Origin: Streptomyces sp. man185
GTDB lineage: Bacteria; Actinomycetota; Actinomycetes; Streptomycetales; Streptomycetaceae
NCBI GenBank assembly: GCA_002551355.1
Contig: NTHE01000060.1
Coordinates: forward strand, 1 to 49,904
Direction: 5' to 3'
Length of the DNA stretch: 49,904 bases
Shown: positions 32,427 to 41,056 of the stretch, in pieces
How the letters are laid out: the number at the start of each line of letters is the position of its first letter
Numbering within the stretch: position 1 is the first letter of the stretch
The notes under the pieces: model-generated
What the model saw: the letters and a program-made list of their open reading frames with translations, nothing else
Told to the model about the DNA's origin: nothing
Databases searched by the model: none
Position numbers and translations under genes: made by a program

Positions 32427-33768
32427 CGACGGACAGCGGACGAACGCCTACCCCGGCGACGAACTCCGCGAGCGCAAGGGCCCCCGTCACGCGGCCCCCC
32501 GGAAGTCGCTGCTGACCAAGCTCCACCTGCCGAGCGGCAAGAAGGCGCTGGCGCTCGCGGCGATGCCGACGGCGGTCTTCGTGGGCATGGGGCTGACGCC
32601 CAAGCTGGCCCTGGCGGACGACCGCGCCGACATCCCGTTCGCGCCGGGCCCCTGCGTCACCCGGTCCGACGAGCCGAGCGAGTCCGAGTCGCCCGAGGCC
32701 ACCCCGTCCCCGTCGGCCACGGCGAAGGACGAGGCCGGCAAGGATGCGAAGCCCGGCGGCACCGCGACCCCGAAGCCCTCGGCGAGCGGTTCGGCCACCG
32801 ACGCCGGTGAGGACAAGGCCCCTTCGGCCGACGCGAAGCCCGACGAGGGCGCGGACAAGTCGGCGCAGTCCGCGGAGGAGAAGCCCTCCGCGACCCCGAC
32901 GCCCACCAAGTCGAAGAACCCGCTCGACCCGCTCGGACTCGGCGACGCCCTCAAGGACCTCTTCGACGGGCCGAACAAGGACGAAGACGAGGACAAGGGC
33001 GAGGACGAGGCCGGGGACGACAAGGCGGCGGACAGGGACGACGAGTCCGCGAGCCCGTCCCCCAGCCCCACGACGAAGGCCCCGAAGCCGTCCGAAGAGC
33101 CGAAGGACCCGGCCGAGGGTGCGGCGGACAAGGCGAAGGAGACGTCCGACAAGACGGCCGACGCCATCCGCGAGGCGGCGGAGAAGGCCGGCAAGGACGT
33201 CGAGGAACTCGGCGAGGACGTCAAGGGACTCGACCCCAAGAAGGACGAGGACATCCCGGACGGCGCGAAGCCCCGCTTCCCGTGCCCCGAGCGCGATGCG
33301 GACGCGCTCGCCGCGGCCGAACTGGAGCCCGGCATCCCGCTGCTCCCGTCCGACCCGTGGACCCTGGAGTCGACGCTGCTCACCCTCAACGGCCTGGACT
33401 ACCACGGCATCGTCGAGGTGAAGAAGGCGGACGGCAGCATCAAGAAGGTGCTGAAGTTCACCGCCAGCTCCATCGACATCAAGGACCTGCACCAGCTGAC
33501 GGTCGGTCCGGCGGGTACGACGGGGCATGTGAAGTCGCGGCCCGGCTCCACGTCGACGATCCGCGACGGCGAGGTGACGATGTACACGGAGGAGCTGAAG
33601 GGCAACCTCTTCGGCCTCATCCCGATCACCTTCAGCCCTCAGACCCCGCCGCCGCTGAACGTCCCCTTCGCCTTCTTCACCAAGGTGAAGGTGACCCAGG
33701 CCGGCCAGTTCGGCGGCACGCTCACCGTTCCCGGACTGAACAACTACCTGGACGGCGCCGACGGCTAG
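32416..33768 (+). CDS. Large acidic exported protein, third gene of the DUF6230/DUF6114 operon
   Basis: 450 aa. A basic N-terminus and signal/anchor (ALALAAMPTAVFVGMGLTPK LALA) are followed by about 220 residues of low-complexity Ser/Pro/Thr/Asp/Glu/Lys (PSPSATAKDEAGKD; DEDEDKGEDEAGDDK). A helical stretch (EAAEKAGKDVEELGEDVKGL) comes next. The folded C-terminal domain of about 130 residues has ESTLLTLNGLDYHGIVEVKK, KFTASSIDIKDLHQLTV and TMYTEELKGNLFGLIPITFS. GTG 32416 has GGGAGG 4 nt upstream. The composition suggests a flexible spacer through the wall that presents the C-terminal domain. No recognised domain; function unknown. Confidence 0.82.
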   Translation: MRGDDGQRTNAYPGDELRERKGPRHAAPRKSLLTKLHLPSGKKALALAAMPTAVFVGMGLTPKLALADDRADIPFAPGPCVTRSDEPSESESPEATPSPSATAKDEAGKDAKPGGTATPKPSASGSATDAGEDKAPSADAKPDEGADKSAQSAEEKPSATPTPTKSKNPLDPLGLGDALKDLFDGPNKDEDEDKGEDEAGDDKAADRDDESASPSPSPTTKAPKPSEEPKDPAEGAADKAKETSDKTADAIREAAEKAGKDVEELGEDVKGLDPKKDEDIPDGAKPRFPCPERDADALAAAELEPGIPLLPSDPWTLESTLLTLNGLDYHGIVEVKKADGSIKKVLKFTASSIDIKDLHQLTVGPAGTTGHVKSRPGSTSTIRDGEVTMYTEELKGNLFGLIPITFSPQTPPPLNVPFAFFTKVKVTQAGQFGGTLTVPGLNNYLDGADG

Positions 33769-33803
33769 CAGCCGGCGCCCCCGATCCCGTCCGGGAGCCG
33801 CAC

Positions 33804-33855
33804 ACGACCGTGGCCCGCACCCCCCCGTCAGGAGGGGGGTGCGGGCCACGGTCGT
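33804..33855. terminator. Bidirectional terminator, 22-bp stem
   Basis: Perfect 22-bp arms (33804-33825 and 33834-33855; core GTGGCCCGCACCCCCC) with an 8-nt loop, between the convergent acidic-protein and pyk genes. Confidence 0.92.
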
Positions 33856-33878
33856 CGCTACGGGAGGGGCGCCGCGGG

Positions 33879-35309
33879 TCAGTCCCGCTCGCCGCCGCCC
33901 AGGTGGTGCACCCGGACCATGTTGGTGGTGCCGGGGACACCGGGGGGCGAACCGGCGGTGATGACCATCGTGTCGCCGTCGCTGTAGCGGTTCAGCTTGA
34001 GCAGCTCCGCGTCGACGAGGTCGACCATCGCGTCGGTGTTGTCCACGTGCGGGACGACATGGGACTCGACGCCCCAGCTCAGGGCGAGCTGGTTGCGCGT
34101 GGCCTCCTCCGTGGTGAAGGCCAGGATCGGCTGGGCCGTGCGGTAGCGGGAGAGGCGGCGGGCGGTGTCGCCGGACTTGGTGAAGGCGACGAGGGCCTTG
34201 CCGTCCAGGAAGTCCGCGATCTCGCAGGCCGCGCGGGCCACCGAACCGCCCTGCGTACGGGGCTTCTTGCCGGGGACCAGCGGCTGGAGGCCCTTGGAGA
34301 GCAGCTCCTCCTCGGCGGCGCAGACGATCTTCGACATCGTCTTGACCGTCTCGATCGGGTACGCGCCCACCGAGGACTCGGCGGACAGCATGACCGCGTC
34401 CGCGCCGTCCAGGATCGCGTTGGCGACGTCGGACGCCTCGGCGCGGGTCGGTCGCGAGTTGGTGATCATCGACTCCATCATCTGGGTCGCCACGATCACC
34501 GGCTTGGCGTTGCGCCGGCACAGCTCCACCAGGCGCTTCTGCACCATCGGGACCTTCTCCAGGGGGTACTCGACGGCCAGGTCGCCGCGGGCCACCATCA
34601 CCCCGTCGAACGCCGCGACGATGCCCTCCATGTGCTCGACCGCCTGCGGCTTCTCCACCTTGGCGATGACGGGGACCCGGCGGCCCTCCTCGTCCATCAC
34701 CTTGTGGACGTCCTTGACGTCGTCGGCGTCCCGGACGAAGGAGAGGGCGACCAGGTCGCAGCCCATCCGCAGCGCGAAGCGCAGGTCCTCGACGTCCTTC
34801 TCGGACAGGGCCGGGACGTTGACCGCCGCACCGGGCAGGTTGATGCCCTTGTGGTCGGAGATGACCCCGCCCTCGATGACGATGGTCTTCACCCGGGGGC
34901 CCTCGACCGCGACGACCTTCAGCTCGACGTTGCCGTCGTTGATCAGGATCGGGTCGCCCTTGGTGACGTCGCCGGGCAGACCCTTGTAGGTCGTGCCGCA
35001 GATCGACTTGTCGCCGGGGACGTCCTCGGAGGTGATGGTGAACTCGTCCCCGCGGACCAGCTCGACCGGGCCCTCGGCGAACTTCGCCAGCCGGATCTTC
35101 GGGCCCTGGAGGTCGGCGAGCACGCCCACCGCGCGGCCGGACTCGGCGGCCGCCTTGCGGACACGGTCGTAACGGCCCTGGTGTTCCTCGTGGGAGCCGT
35201 GACTGAAGTTGAAACGGGCCACGCTCATGCCGGCCTCGATCAGAGCGACGAGCTGCTCATGCGAGTCGACGGCGGGACCGAGGGTACAGACGATTTTGGA
35301 ACGGCGCAT
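33879..35309 (-). CDS. pyk: Pyruvate kinase
   Basis: Converts phosphoenolpyruvate and ADP to pyruvate and ATP, the last glycolytic step. 476 aa, normal length. Motifs: RRSKIVCTLGPAVDSHEQLV, SVARFNFSHGSHEEH, LADLQGPKIR, active-site signature IAKVEKPQAVEHMEGI, MVARGDLAVEYP, ATQMMESM and the C-terminal regulatory domain with FTKSGDTARRLSRYR. There is no ribosome site before ATG 35309. TAGGAT ends 7 nt upstream, fitting leaderless transcription. It faces the same way as ackA-pta, 74 bp downstream of ackA. By position it is the SCO5423-type paralog (pyk2, recalled). Confidence 0.97.
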   Translation of the reverse strand: MRRSKIVCTLGPAVDSHEQLVALIEAGMSVARFNFSHGSHEEHQGRYDRVRKAAAESGRAVGVLADLQGPKIRLAKFAEGPVELVRGDEFTITSEDVPGDKSICGTTYKGLPGDVTKGDPILINDGNVELKVVAVEGPRVKTIVIEGGVISDHKGINLPGAAVNVPALSEKDVEDLRFALRMGCDLVALSFVRDADDVKDVHKVMDEEGRRVPVIAKVEKPQAVEHMEGIVAAFDGVMVARGDLAVEYPLEKVPMVQKRLVELCRRNAKPVIVATQMMESMITNSRPTRAEASDVANAILDGADAVMLSAESSVGAYPIETVKTMSKIVCAAEEELLSKGLQPLVPGKKPRTQGGSVARAACEIADFLDGKALVAFTKSGDTARRLSRYRTAQPILAFTTEEATRNQLALSWGVESHVVPHVDNTDAMVDLVDAELLKLNRYSDGDTMVITAGSPPGVPGTTNMVRVHHLGGGERD

Positions 35310-35316
35310 GAGGCGG

Positions 35317-35350
35317 ATCCTATCGGTTTGTTTCGCTGCGGAATATTCCG
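35317..35350 (-). promoter_or_regulatory. pyk promoter: TAGGAT -10 and CGGAATATTCCG dyad
   Basis: On the minus strand TAGGAT (35322-35317) ends 7 nt before the ATG. A perfect 12-bp palindrome CGGAATATTCCG (35339-35350) covers the region expected for the -35, a position suited to repression. Confidence 0.6.
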
Positions 35351-35383
35351 TCTGGTGGAAGATACAAAGGGGCGCGGGGGTGC

Positions 35384-36673
35384 TCAGTTGTCGACCTGCA
35401 CGGGGTCCAGCACGGCGTCCGGCGGGGCGACGAGCGCGAAGGTCTGCTCGGCGATCTCCAGCTCCTCGTCCGTCGGCACCACGGCGACCGCCACCCGGGC
35501 GTACTCCGGCGAGATCAGCCGCGGCTCCCCGGACCGTACGGAGTTGAGCGAGGCGTCCACCGCCATGCCCAGCTCCTCCAGGCCCGCGACGGCAGCTTCC
35601 CGCACCGGCGCCGCGTTCTCCCCGACCCCCGCCGTGAACGCCACCGCGTCCACCCGGCCGAGCACCGCCGTATAGGCGCCGATGTACTTCTTGAGCCGGT
35701 GGATGTAGATGTCGAACGCCAGCGCCGCCCGCTCGTCGCCCTCGTCGATCCGGCGGCGGATCACCCGCATGTCGTTGTCGCCGCACAGGCCGACCAGCCC
35801 GCTCTTCTTGTTCAGCAGGACGTCGATCTCGTCGGTCGACATGCCCGCCACCCGCTTCAGGTGGAAGACCACCGCCGGATCGACGTCCCCGGAGCGGGTA
35901 CCCATCACGAGCCCTTCCAAGGGTGTCAGCCCCATCGAGGTCTCCACGCACCGCCCGCCCGCGACCGCCGAGGCGGACGCCCCGTTGCCCAGGTGCAGCA
36001 CGATCACGTTCACCTCCTCGGGGGCCTTGCCCAGCAGCTCGGCCGTCTTCCGTGAGACGTACGCGTGCGAGGTGCCGTGGAAGCCGTAGCGGCGGATCCG
36101 GTGCGCGTCGGCGGTCTCCACGTCGATCGCGTACCGCGCGGCCGCCTCCGGCATCGTCGTGTGGAACGCCGTGTCGAACACCGCGACCTGCGGCAGGTCC
36201 GGCCGCAGCGCCCGCGCGGTGCGGATGCCGGTGATGTTCGCCGGGTTGTGCAGCGGGGCGACCGGGATGAGCCGCTCGATCTCCTGCAGCACCTCGTCGG
36301 TGATCACGGTCGGCTCGCTGAACCGCAGCCCGCCGTGCACCACCCGGTGCCCGATCGCGGCGAGTTCGGGGGAGTCGAGGCCCAGGCCGTCGGCCGCCAG
36401 CTCCTCGGCCGCCGCCTTGAGCGCCTCGTCGTGGTCCGCGATCCGGCCCGTACGCTCCCGGGGCTCGGCGCCGCCGCCGGTCAGCGGCGTGTGCGCAAGG
36501 CGCGAGGTCTCCTCGCCGATCCGCTCGACCAGACCCGAGGCGAGCCGGGAGCGGTCGCGCATGTCGAGGAGCTGGTACTTCACCGACGAGGAGCCGGAGT
36601 TGAGGACGAGGACGCGGTGCGGTTCCACAGGGGCTGCCGTGCTTTCGTGGTCGGAGGGGAGGGGCGAGGTCAT
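35384..36673 (-). CDS. ackA: Acetate kinase
   Basis: Acetyl phosphate + ADP to acetate + ATP, acting with Pta in acetate overflow and acetyl-phosphate supply. 429 aa. Motifs: VLNSGSSSVKYQLLD, GHRVVHGG, DTAFHTTMP, GFHGTSHAYVS, HLGNGASASA, and FTAGVGENAAPVRE. An N-terminal extension of about 18 hydrophilic residues precedes the core. ATG 36673 overlaps the pta stop (ATGA), with GAGGAG 8 nt upstream, so pta-ackA form one coupled operon. Confidence 0.97.
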   Translation of the reverse strand: MTSPLPSDHESTAAPVEPHRVLVLNSGSSSVKYQLLDMRDRSRLASGLVERIGEETSRLAHTPLTGGGAEPRERTGRIADHDEALKAAAEELAADGLGLDSPELAAIGHRVVHGGLRFSEPTVITDEVLQEIERLIPVAPLHNPANITGIRTARALRPDLPQVAVFDTAFHTTMPEAAARYAIDVETADAHRIRRYGFHGTSHAYVSRKTAELLGKAPEEVNVIVLHLGNGASASAVAGGRCVETSMGLTPLEGLVMGTRSGDVDPAVVFHLKRVAGMSTDEIDVLLNKKSGLVGLCGDNDMRVIRRRIDEGDERAALAFDIYIHRLKKYIGAYTAVLGRVDAVAFTAGVGENAAPVREAAVAGLEELGMAVDASLNSVRSGEPRLISPEYARVAVAVVPTDEELEIAEQTFALVAPPDAVLDPVQVDN

Positions 36674-38751
36674 GCGGGGCGCTCCTCGCTCTGCGCCTGG
36701 ATCGCCGTGATCGCCACCGTGTTGACGATGTCCTGGACGAGCGCGCCGCGCGAGAGGTCGTTGACGGGCTTGCGCAGACCCTGGAGGACCGGGCCGACCG
36801 CCACCGCGCCCGCCGAGCGCTGCACGGCCTTGTAGGTGTTGTTGCCGGTGTTCAGGTCCGGGAAGATCAGCACGGTCGCCTGGCCCGCCACCTCGGAGTC
36901 CGGCAGCTTCGTCGCCGCGACGGTCGGCTCGACCGCCGCGTCGTACTGGATCGGCCCCTCCACCCGCAGCTCGGGCCGTTCCGCCCGGACCCGCTCGGTG
37001 GCCTCGCGCACCTTGTCGACGTCCGCGCCGGAGCCGGAGGTCCCGGTGGAGTACGACAGCATCGCCACCCGCGGCTCCACGCCGAAGCGGGCCGCCGTCA
37101 CCGCCGACTGCACCGCGATGTCCGCGAGCTGCTCGGCGTTCGGGTCCGGGTTGACGGCGCAGTCGCCGTACACGAGGACCTTGTCGGCCAGGCACATGAA
37201 GAAGACGGACGAGACGATCGACGCGTCGGGCTTGGTCTTGATGATCTCGAAGGCGGGCCGGATCGTGGCGGCCGTGGAGTGCACCGACCCGGACACCATC
37301 CCGTCGGCCAGGCCCTCCTGCACCATCAGCGTGCCGAAGTAGTTCACGTCCGCCACCACGTCGTACGCCAGCTCCACCGTCACCCCGCGGTGCGCGCGCA
37401 GTTCGGCGTACCGCTCGGCGAAGGTCTGGCGCAGCTCCGAGGTGTGCGGGTCGATCAGCTGGGTCTCGGCGAGGTCGATGCCGAGGTCGGCGGCCTTCTT
37501 GCGGATCACGTCCACATCGCCCAGCAGGGTGAGGTCGCAGACGTCCCGGCGCAGCAGCACGTCGGCGGCGCGCAGCACCCGCTCCTCGGCGCCCTCCGGC
37601 AGCACCACGCGCTTGCGGTCGGACCGGGCCTGCTCCAGCAGCTCGTGCTCGAACATCATCGGCGTGACCCGGCCGCTGCGGGCCACCGAGATCCGCTCCA
37701 GCAGGGCGCCGGTGTCGACATGGCGCTCGAACAGGCCGAGGGCGGTCTCCGCCTTGCGCGGGGTCGCCGCGTTCAACTTGCCTTCGAGAGTGAAGAGTTC
37801 GGTGGCGGTGGGGAAGGATCCGCCGGCCACCGACACGACCGGGGTCCCCGGCGCGAGCCGGGCGGCCAGCGTGAGTATCTCCTCGCCGGGGCGCTCGTCC
37901 AGGGTCAGCAGCACGCCCGCGATGGGCGGGGTGCCCGCGCTGTGCGCGGCCAGCGAGCCCACCACCAGGTCCGCGCGGTCCCCGGGGGTGACCACCAGGC
38001 AGCCGGGCGTCAGCGCGTTCAGCAGGTTCGGCAGCATCGCCCCGCCGAACACGAAGTCCAGGGCGTCGCGCGCGAGCCCCGAGTCGTCGCCGAGCAGCAC
38101 CGTGCCGTCCAGCGCCGCGGTGATCTGGGCGACCGTCGGGGCCGAGAGCGCCGGATCGTCCGGCAGCACGGAGACGGGGACGGGCAGCCGGGCCGCGAGC
38201 CGCTCCGCGATCGCCGCGCGGTCCTCGGCGGCGACCCGGTTCACCACCATGGCCAGCACGTCGCAGCCCAGGCCCGCGTAGGCGCGGTAGGCGTTGCGGG
38301 TCTCGGCGCGGACGGACTCCGCGGTCTGGCCCTTGCCGCCGACCACCGCGATCACCGAGGCCCCGAACTCGTTGGCCAGCCGGGCGTTCAGCGCCAGCTC
38401 GTCGGGGAGCTGGGTGGCGGCGAAGTCACTGCCGAGGACGAGGACCGCCTCGTACTCCCTGGCCACCTGGTGGAACCGCTCGACGAGCCGCGAGACCAGT
38501 TCGTCGGTGCCCTTCTCCGCCTGCACGGCGGAGGCCTCGTGGTAGTCCAGGCCGTAGACGGTTGCCGGGCTCTGGGCGAGCCGGTAGCGGGCCCGCAGCA
38601 GCTCGTAGAGCCGGTCGGGTCCGTCATGGACCAGCGGGCGGAAGACCCCGACCCGGTCCACCTGACGCGTCAGAAGCTCCATGACTCCCAGCTCGACGAC
38701 CTGGCGGCCGTCCCCCCGGTCGATCCCGGTCACGTACACGCTCCGCGCCAC
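36670..38751 (-). CDS. pta: Phosphate acetyltransferase (long form)
   Basis: Acetyl-CoA + Pi to acetyl phosphate + CoA. About 693 aa, the long class: an N-terminal P-loop-like BioD-related domain (ARSVYVTGIDRGDGRQVVEL), a middle DRTGG domain (TPGCLVVTPGDRADLVVGSL) and the catalytic C-terminal PTA domain. The catalytic domain has VVLPEGAEERVLRAADVLLR, LADGMVSGSVHSTAATIRPA, PDLNTGNNTYKAVQRSAGAV and GLRKPVNDLSRGA. The N-domain lacks a canonical GxxxxGK[ST]. GTG 38751 has GGGAGA at 6 nt and a family-like N-terminus; ATGs at 38769 and 38859 are in frame. It is divergent from pfkA and coupled to ackA. Confidence 0.95.
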   Translation of the reverse strand: MARSVYVTGIDRGDGRQVVELGVMELLTRQVDRVGVFRPLVHDGPDRLYELLRARYRLAQSPATVYGLDYHEASAVQAEKGTDELVSRLVERFHQVAREYEAVLVLGSDFAATQLPDELALNARLANEFGASVIAVVGGKGQTAESVRAETRNAYRAYAGLGCDVLAMVVNRVAAEDRAAIAERLAARLPVPVSVLPDDPALSAPTVAQITAALDGTVLLGDDSGLARDALDFVFGGAMLPNLLNALTPGCLVVTPGDRADLVVGSLAAHSAGTPPIAGVLLTLDERPGEEILTLAARLAPGTPVVSVAGGSFPTATELFTLEGKLNAATPRKAETALGLFERHVDTGALLERISVARSGRVTPMMFEHELLEQARSDRKRVVLPEGAEERVLRAADVLLRRDVCDLTLLGDVDVIRKKAADLGIDLAETQLIDPHTSELRQTFAERYAELRAHRGVTVELAYDVVADVNYFGTLMVQEGLADGMVSGSVHSTAATIRPAFEIIKTKPDASIVSSVFFMCLADKVLVYGDCAVNPDPNAEQLADIAVQSAVTAARFGVEPRVAMLSYSTGTSGSGADVDKVREATERVRAERPELRVEGPIQYDAAVEPTVAATKLPDSEVAGQATVLIFPDLNTGNNTYKAVQRSAGAVAVGPVLQGLRKPVNDLSRGALVQDIVNTVAITAIQAQSEERPA

Positions 38752-39089
38752 GCGTGCTCTCCCGTCCATGTTCGGTGCCGCGACCCGCGGGGCGTCCGGA
38801 CGTGCGGTGCTGCCCCCGTGCCCGCCCGGTGTTCCGCCGGGTGCGGCATTGGCGTGCATTGCCTCTTGACGATACCTGCGGGGCCCGCTATACCGCCCGC
38901 CGGAGGTCCCGGCAGCCCGCGGGCGTGGGTCCCGCCCTTCGGAATCCTCCTGCCCACGGGCGCCCCCGGCCCGGCCGTAAGCGCCGGGTCCGTGCGCGGC
39001 GTGGGAGAATCGTGGTGGTTCAGGGCACGGGACCGGCCCCGGGCCGGCCCCCGGAAAGCGCGGTTACTAGGAGCAGGAGACACACCTCG
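38752..39089. other. 338-bp divergent region between pta and pfkA
   Basis: Contains the pta ribosome site, the in-frame alternative pta starts, a -35/-10 pair for pfkA at 38866-38894 and the pfkA ribosome site. No separate gene is seen. Confidence 0.6.
38866..38894 (+). promoter_or_regulatory. Candidate pfkA promoter
   Basis: TTGACG (38866-38871), 17-bp spacer, TATACC (38889-38894). This is a near-consensus housekeeping sigma promoter about 195 nt before the pfkA start. Confidence 0.5.
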
Positions 39090-40115
39090 ATGCGCATCGG
39101 AATTCTCACCGCGGGTGGCGACTGCCCCGGCCTGAACGCCGTGATCCGGTCGGTCGTCCACCGGGCCGTCGTGGGCCACGGCGACGAGGTGATCGGCTTC
39201 GAGGACGGCTTCAAGGGGCTGCTCGACGGCCACTTCCGCCCCCTCGACCTCAACGCGGTCAGCGGGATCCTCGCCCGCGGCGGCACCATCCTCGGCTCGG
39301 CCCGCCTGGAGCGCGACCGGCTGCGCGAGGCCGCCGAGAACTGCGAGGAGCTGGCCCGCCGTTACGGCATCGACGCGCTGATCCCGATCGGCGGCGAGGG
39401 CACGCTCACCGCTGCCCGCATGCTCTCCGACGCGGGCATGCCGGTCGTCGGCGTCCCGAAGACCATCGACAACGACATCTCCGCCACCGACCGGACCTTC
39501 GGGTTCGACACGGCGGTGGGCGTCGCGACCGAGGCCATAGACCGTCTGAAGACCACCGCCGAGTCCCACCAGCGCGTCATGGTCGTCGAGGTCATGGGCC
39601 GGCACGCGGGCTGGATCGCGCTGGAGTCCGGGATGGCCGGCGGCGCGCACGGCATCTGCCTGCCCGAGCGGCCCTTCCAGGTCGACGACCTGGTCAAGAT
39701 GGTCGAGGAACGGTTCGCGCGCGGCAAGAAGTTCGCCGTCATCTGCGTGGCCGAGGGTGCGCACCCGGCCGAGGGCTCCATGCCGTACGCCAAGGGAGCG
39801 ATCGACCAGTACGGCCACGAACGCTTCCAGGGCATCGGCAACCGCCTGGCCGTCGAGCTGGAGACCCGGCTCGGCAAGGAGGCCCGGCCGGTCATTCTCG
39901 GCCATGTCCAGCGCGGCGGCACGCCCACCGCGTATGACCGGGTGCTCGCCACCCGCTTCGGCTGGAACGCGGTGGAGGCCGTCCACCGCGGCGACTTCGG
40001 CCGGATGACCGCCCTGCGCGGCAACGACATCGCCATGGTCCCGCTCGCCGACGCCGTCACCCAGCTGAAGCGGGTGCCCACCGAGCGGATGTACGAGGCC
40101 GAGTCGGTCTTCTAG
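39090..40115 (+). CDS. pfkA: 6-phosphofructokinase
   Basis: Phosphorylates fructose-6-phosphate to the 1,6-bisphosphate. 341 aa, actinobacterial group III. Motifs: ILTAGGDCPGLNAVIRSVVH, PIGGEGTLTAARML (nucleotide site), GVPKTIDNDISATDRTFGFD, VEVMGRHAGWIALESG and HVQRGGTPTAYDRVLATRFG. Phosphoryl-donor choice in this group depends on the GGEGT/GGDDT region. The Gly at the second variable position favours ATP. AGGAGCAGGAGA lies before ATG 39090. By position it equals the recalled SCO5426 (pfkA2), whose loss raises pentose-phosphate flux and pigment production in S. coelicolor. Confidence 0.96.
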   Translation: MRIGILTAGGDCPGLNAVIRSVVHRAVVGHGDEVIGFEDGFKGLLDGHFRPLDLNAVSGILARGGTILGSARLERDRLREAAENCEELARRYGIDALIPIGGEGTLTAARMLSDAGMPVVGVPKTIDNDISATDRTFGFDTAVGVATEAIDRLKTTAESHQRVMVVEVMGRHAGWIALESGMAGGAHGICLPERPFQVDDLVKMVEERFARGKKFAVICVAEGAHPAEGSMPYAKGAIDQYGHERFQGIGNRLAVELETRLGKEARPVILGHVQRGGTPTAYDRVLATRFGWNAVEAVHRGDFGRMTALRGNDIAMVPLADAVTQLKRVPTERMYEAESVF

Positions 40116-40118
40116 GAC

Positions 40119-40167
40119 CTCCCGGGGCCTTCGGGAGAAGCCGGAACCGCACGGGCGGCCCGTGCGG
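40119..40167. terminator. Double hairpin between pfkA and the XRE gene
   Basis: CTCCCG-GGGCCTT-CGGGAG (40119-40137) and CCGCACGGGC-G-GCCCGTGCGG (40147-40167) sit between convergent genes; together they probably stop both. Confidence 0.7.
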
Positions 40168-40171
40168 GGTC

Positions 40172-40876
40172 TCACACCCCGGCGGTCCGCCAGAACTGCT
40201 CCACCACACGGGCCAGAAACGCCCGGCCCGCGTCGCCCGTCGACCCGGAGCGTTCCTGGCCCGTGCTGCTCCAGCTCAGGGTGGAGACCATCAGGGCCTG
40301 GTAGTCGGTGTGCAGCTGTTCCAGCACGTCCTGGATCAGCGCCCGGTCCAGCGGGACGACCTTGGCCACCGGCCGGACGTACGCCTGCCAGCGCGTGGTG
40401 ACCGCGCTGCTCAGCAGCTCCGCCAGCTCCTCGTCGCGGCCCGTCGCCGTCAGGAACTGCGCCGCCGTCAGGTTCAGCGCCCGGCACAGCGCCGCCGACT
40501 GCTTCTCGTTGCCCCGCCAGCGCCCCGACTCCTCCATCCGCAGGTACGAGGCGCCGGTCATCCCCAGCTGCCGGGCCAGGTCGTCCACGGCCAGGTCCCG
40601 GGTCATCCGGTGCTCGCGCAGGGTCGCGGCGGCGGCCAGCAATTCGCCGGGTGCGCACCACAGGACGCCGGCGAGGGCGGTCAGCTCGCGTTCCCCGGGG
40701 GTCGCGAGGCCGCGCTCCCAGGCGATGACGGTCTCTGCGCTGATCCGGAGTCCGTACTGGGCGGCGAGCCCGTAGGCGACATGGCCGGGAGCCATCCCCA
40801 GAGCCTCGCGGAGACGGCGCGCGGCGGGGGCGTTGAATGGCGGGGTGGGGTGCACGGGCCCACCGTAGAAGTCCAT
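40172..40876 (-). CDS. XRE-family regulator with two helix-turn-helix domains
   Basis: 234 aa. The first HTH-like domain is about residues 15-80 (RRLREALGMAPGHVAYGLAA ... SAETVIAWERGLATPGEREL). The second is about 90-145 (MTRDLAVDDLARQLGMTGAS YLRMEESGRWRGNEKQSAAL). The C-terminal helical part contains DRALIQDVLEQLHTDYQALM and no recognised effector domain. Start ATG 40876 (MDFYGGPVHPTPPF) has only weak GGCGG upstream. Two tandem HTH units in one chain suggest binding as a monomer or to a long asymmetric site. Function unknown. Confidence 0.83.
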   Translation of the reverse strand: MDFYGGPVHPTPPFNAPAARRLREALGMAPGHVAYGLAAQYGLRISAETVIAWERGLATPGERELTALAGVLWCAPGELLAAAATLREHRMTRDLAVDDLARQLGMTGASYLRMEESGRWRGNEKQSAALCRALNLTAAQFLTATGRDEELAELLSSAVTTRWQAYVRPVAKVVPLDRALIQDVLEQLHTDYQALMVSTLSWSSTGQERSGSTGDAGRAFLARVVEQFWRTAGV

Positions 40877-41056
40877 TTCCGCCCTGGCTACGGTACGTTC
40901 CCCAAAGAACACGCTTCGTAGGAACCTCCAGCCACGAACCGGGCGGGCGGTACGCGAACCCTGCCCCACCAGCGCTTTCTTTTCCGCCCTCGGAAAGGCC
41001 CGCCGGTGCCGCAAAACCGACCGGCAAGCGCTTGTCGGCCCGAGCCCGCCGACCGG

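Noticed and set aside
38752..38859. Earlier in-frame pta starts (ATG 38769 and 38859)
   Set aside because: They add Pro/Gly-rich residues unlike the family and lack ribosome sites. GTG 38751 has GGGAGA at good spacing, though a leaderless longer form cannot be excluded.
37279..39135. 618-codon plus-strand frame opposite pta
   Set aside because: Antisense to a complete phosphate acetyltransferase, with no family features.
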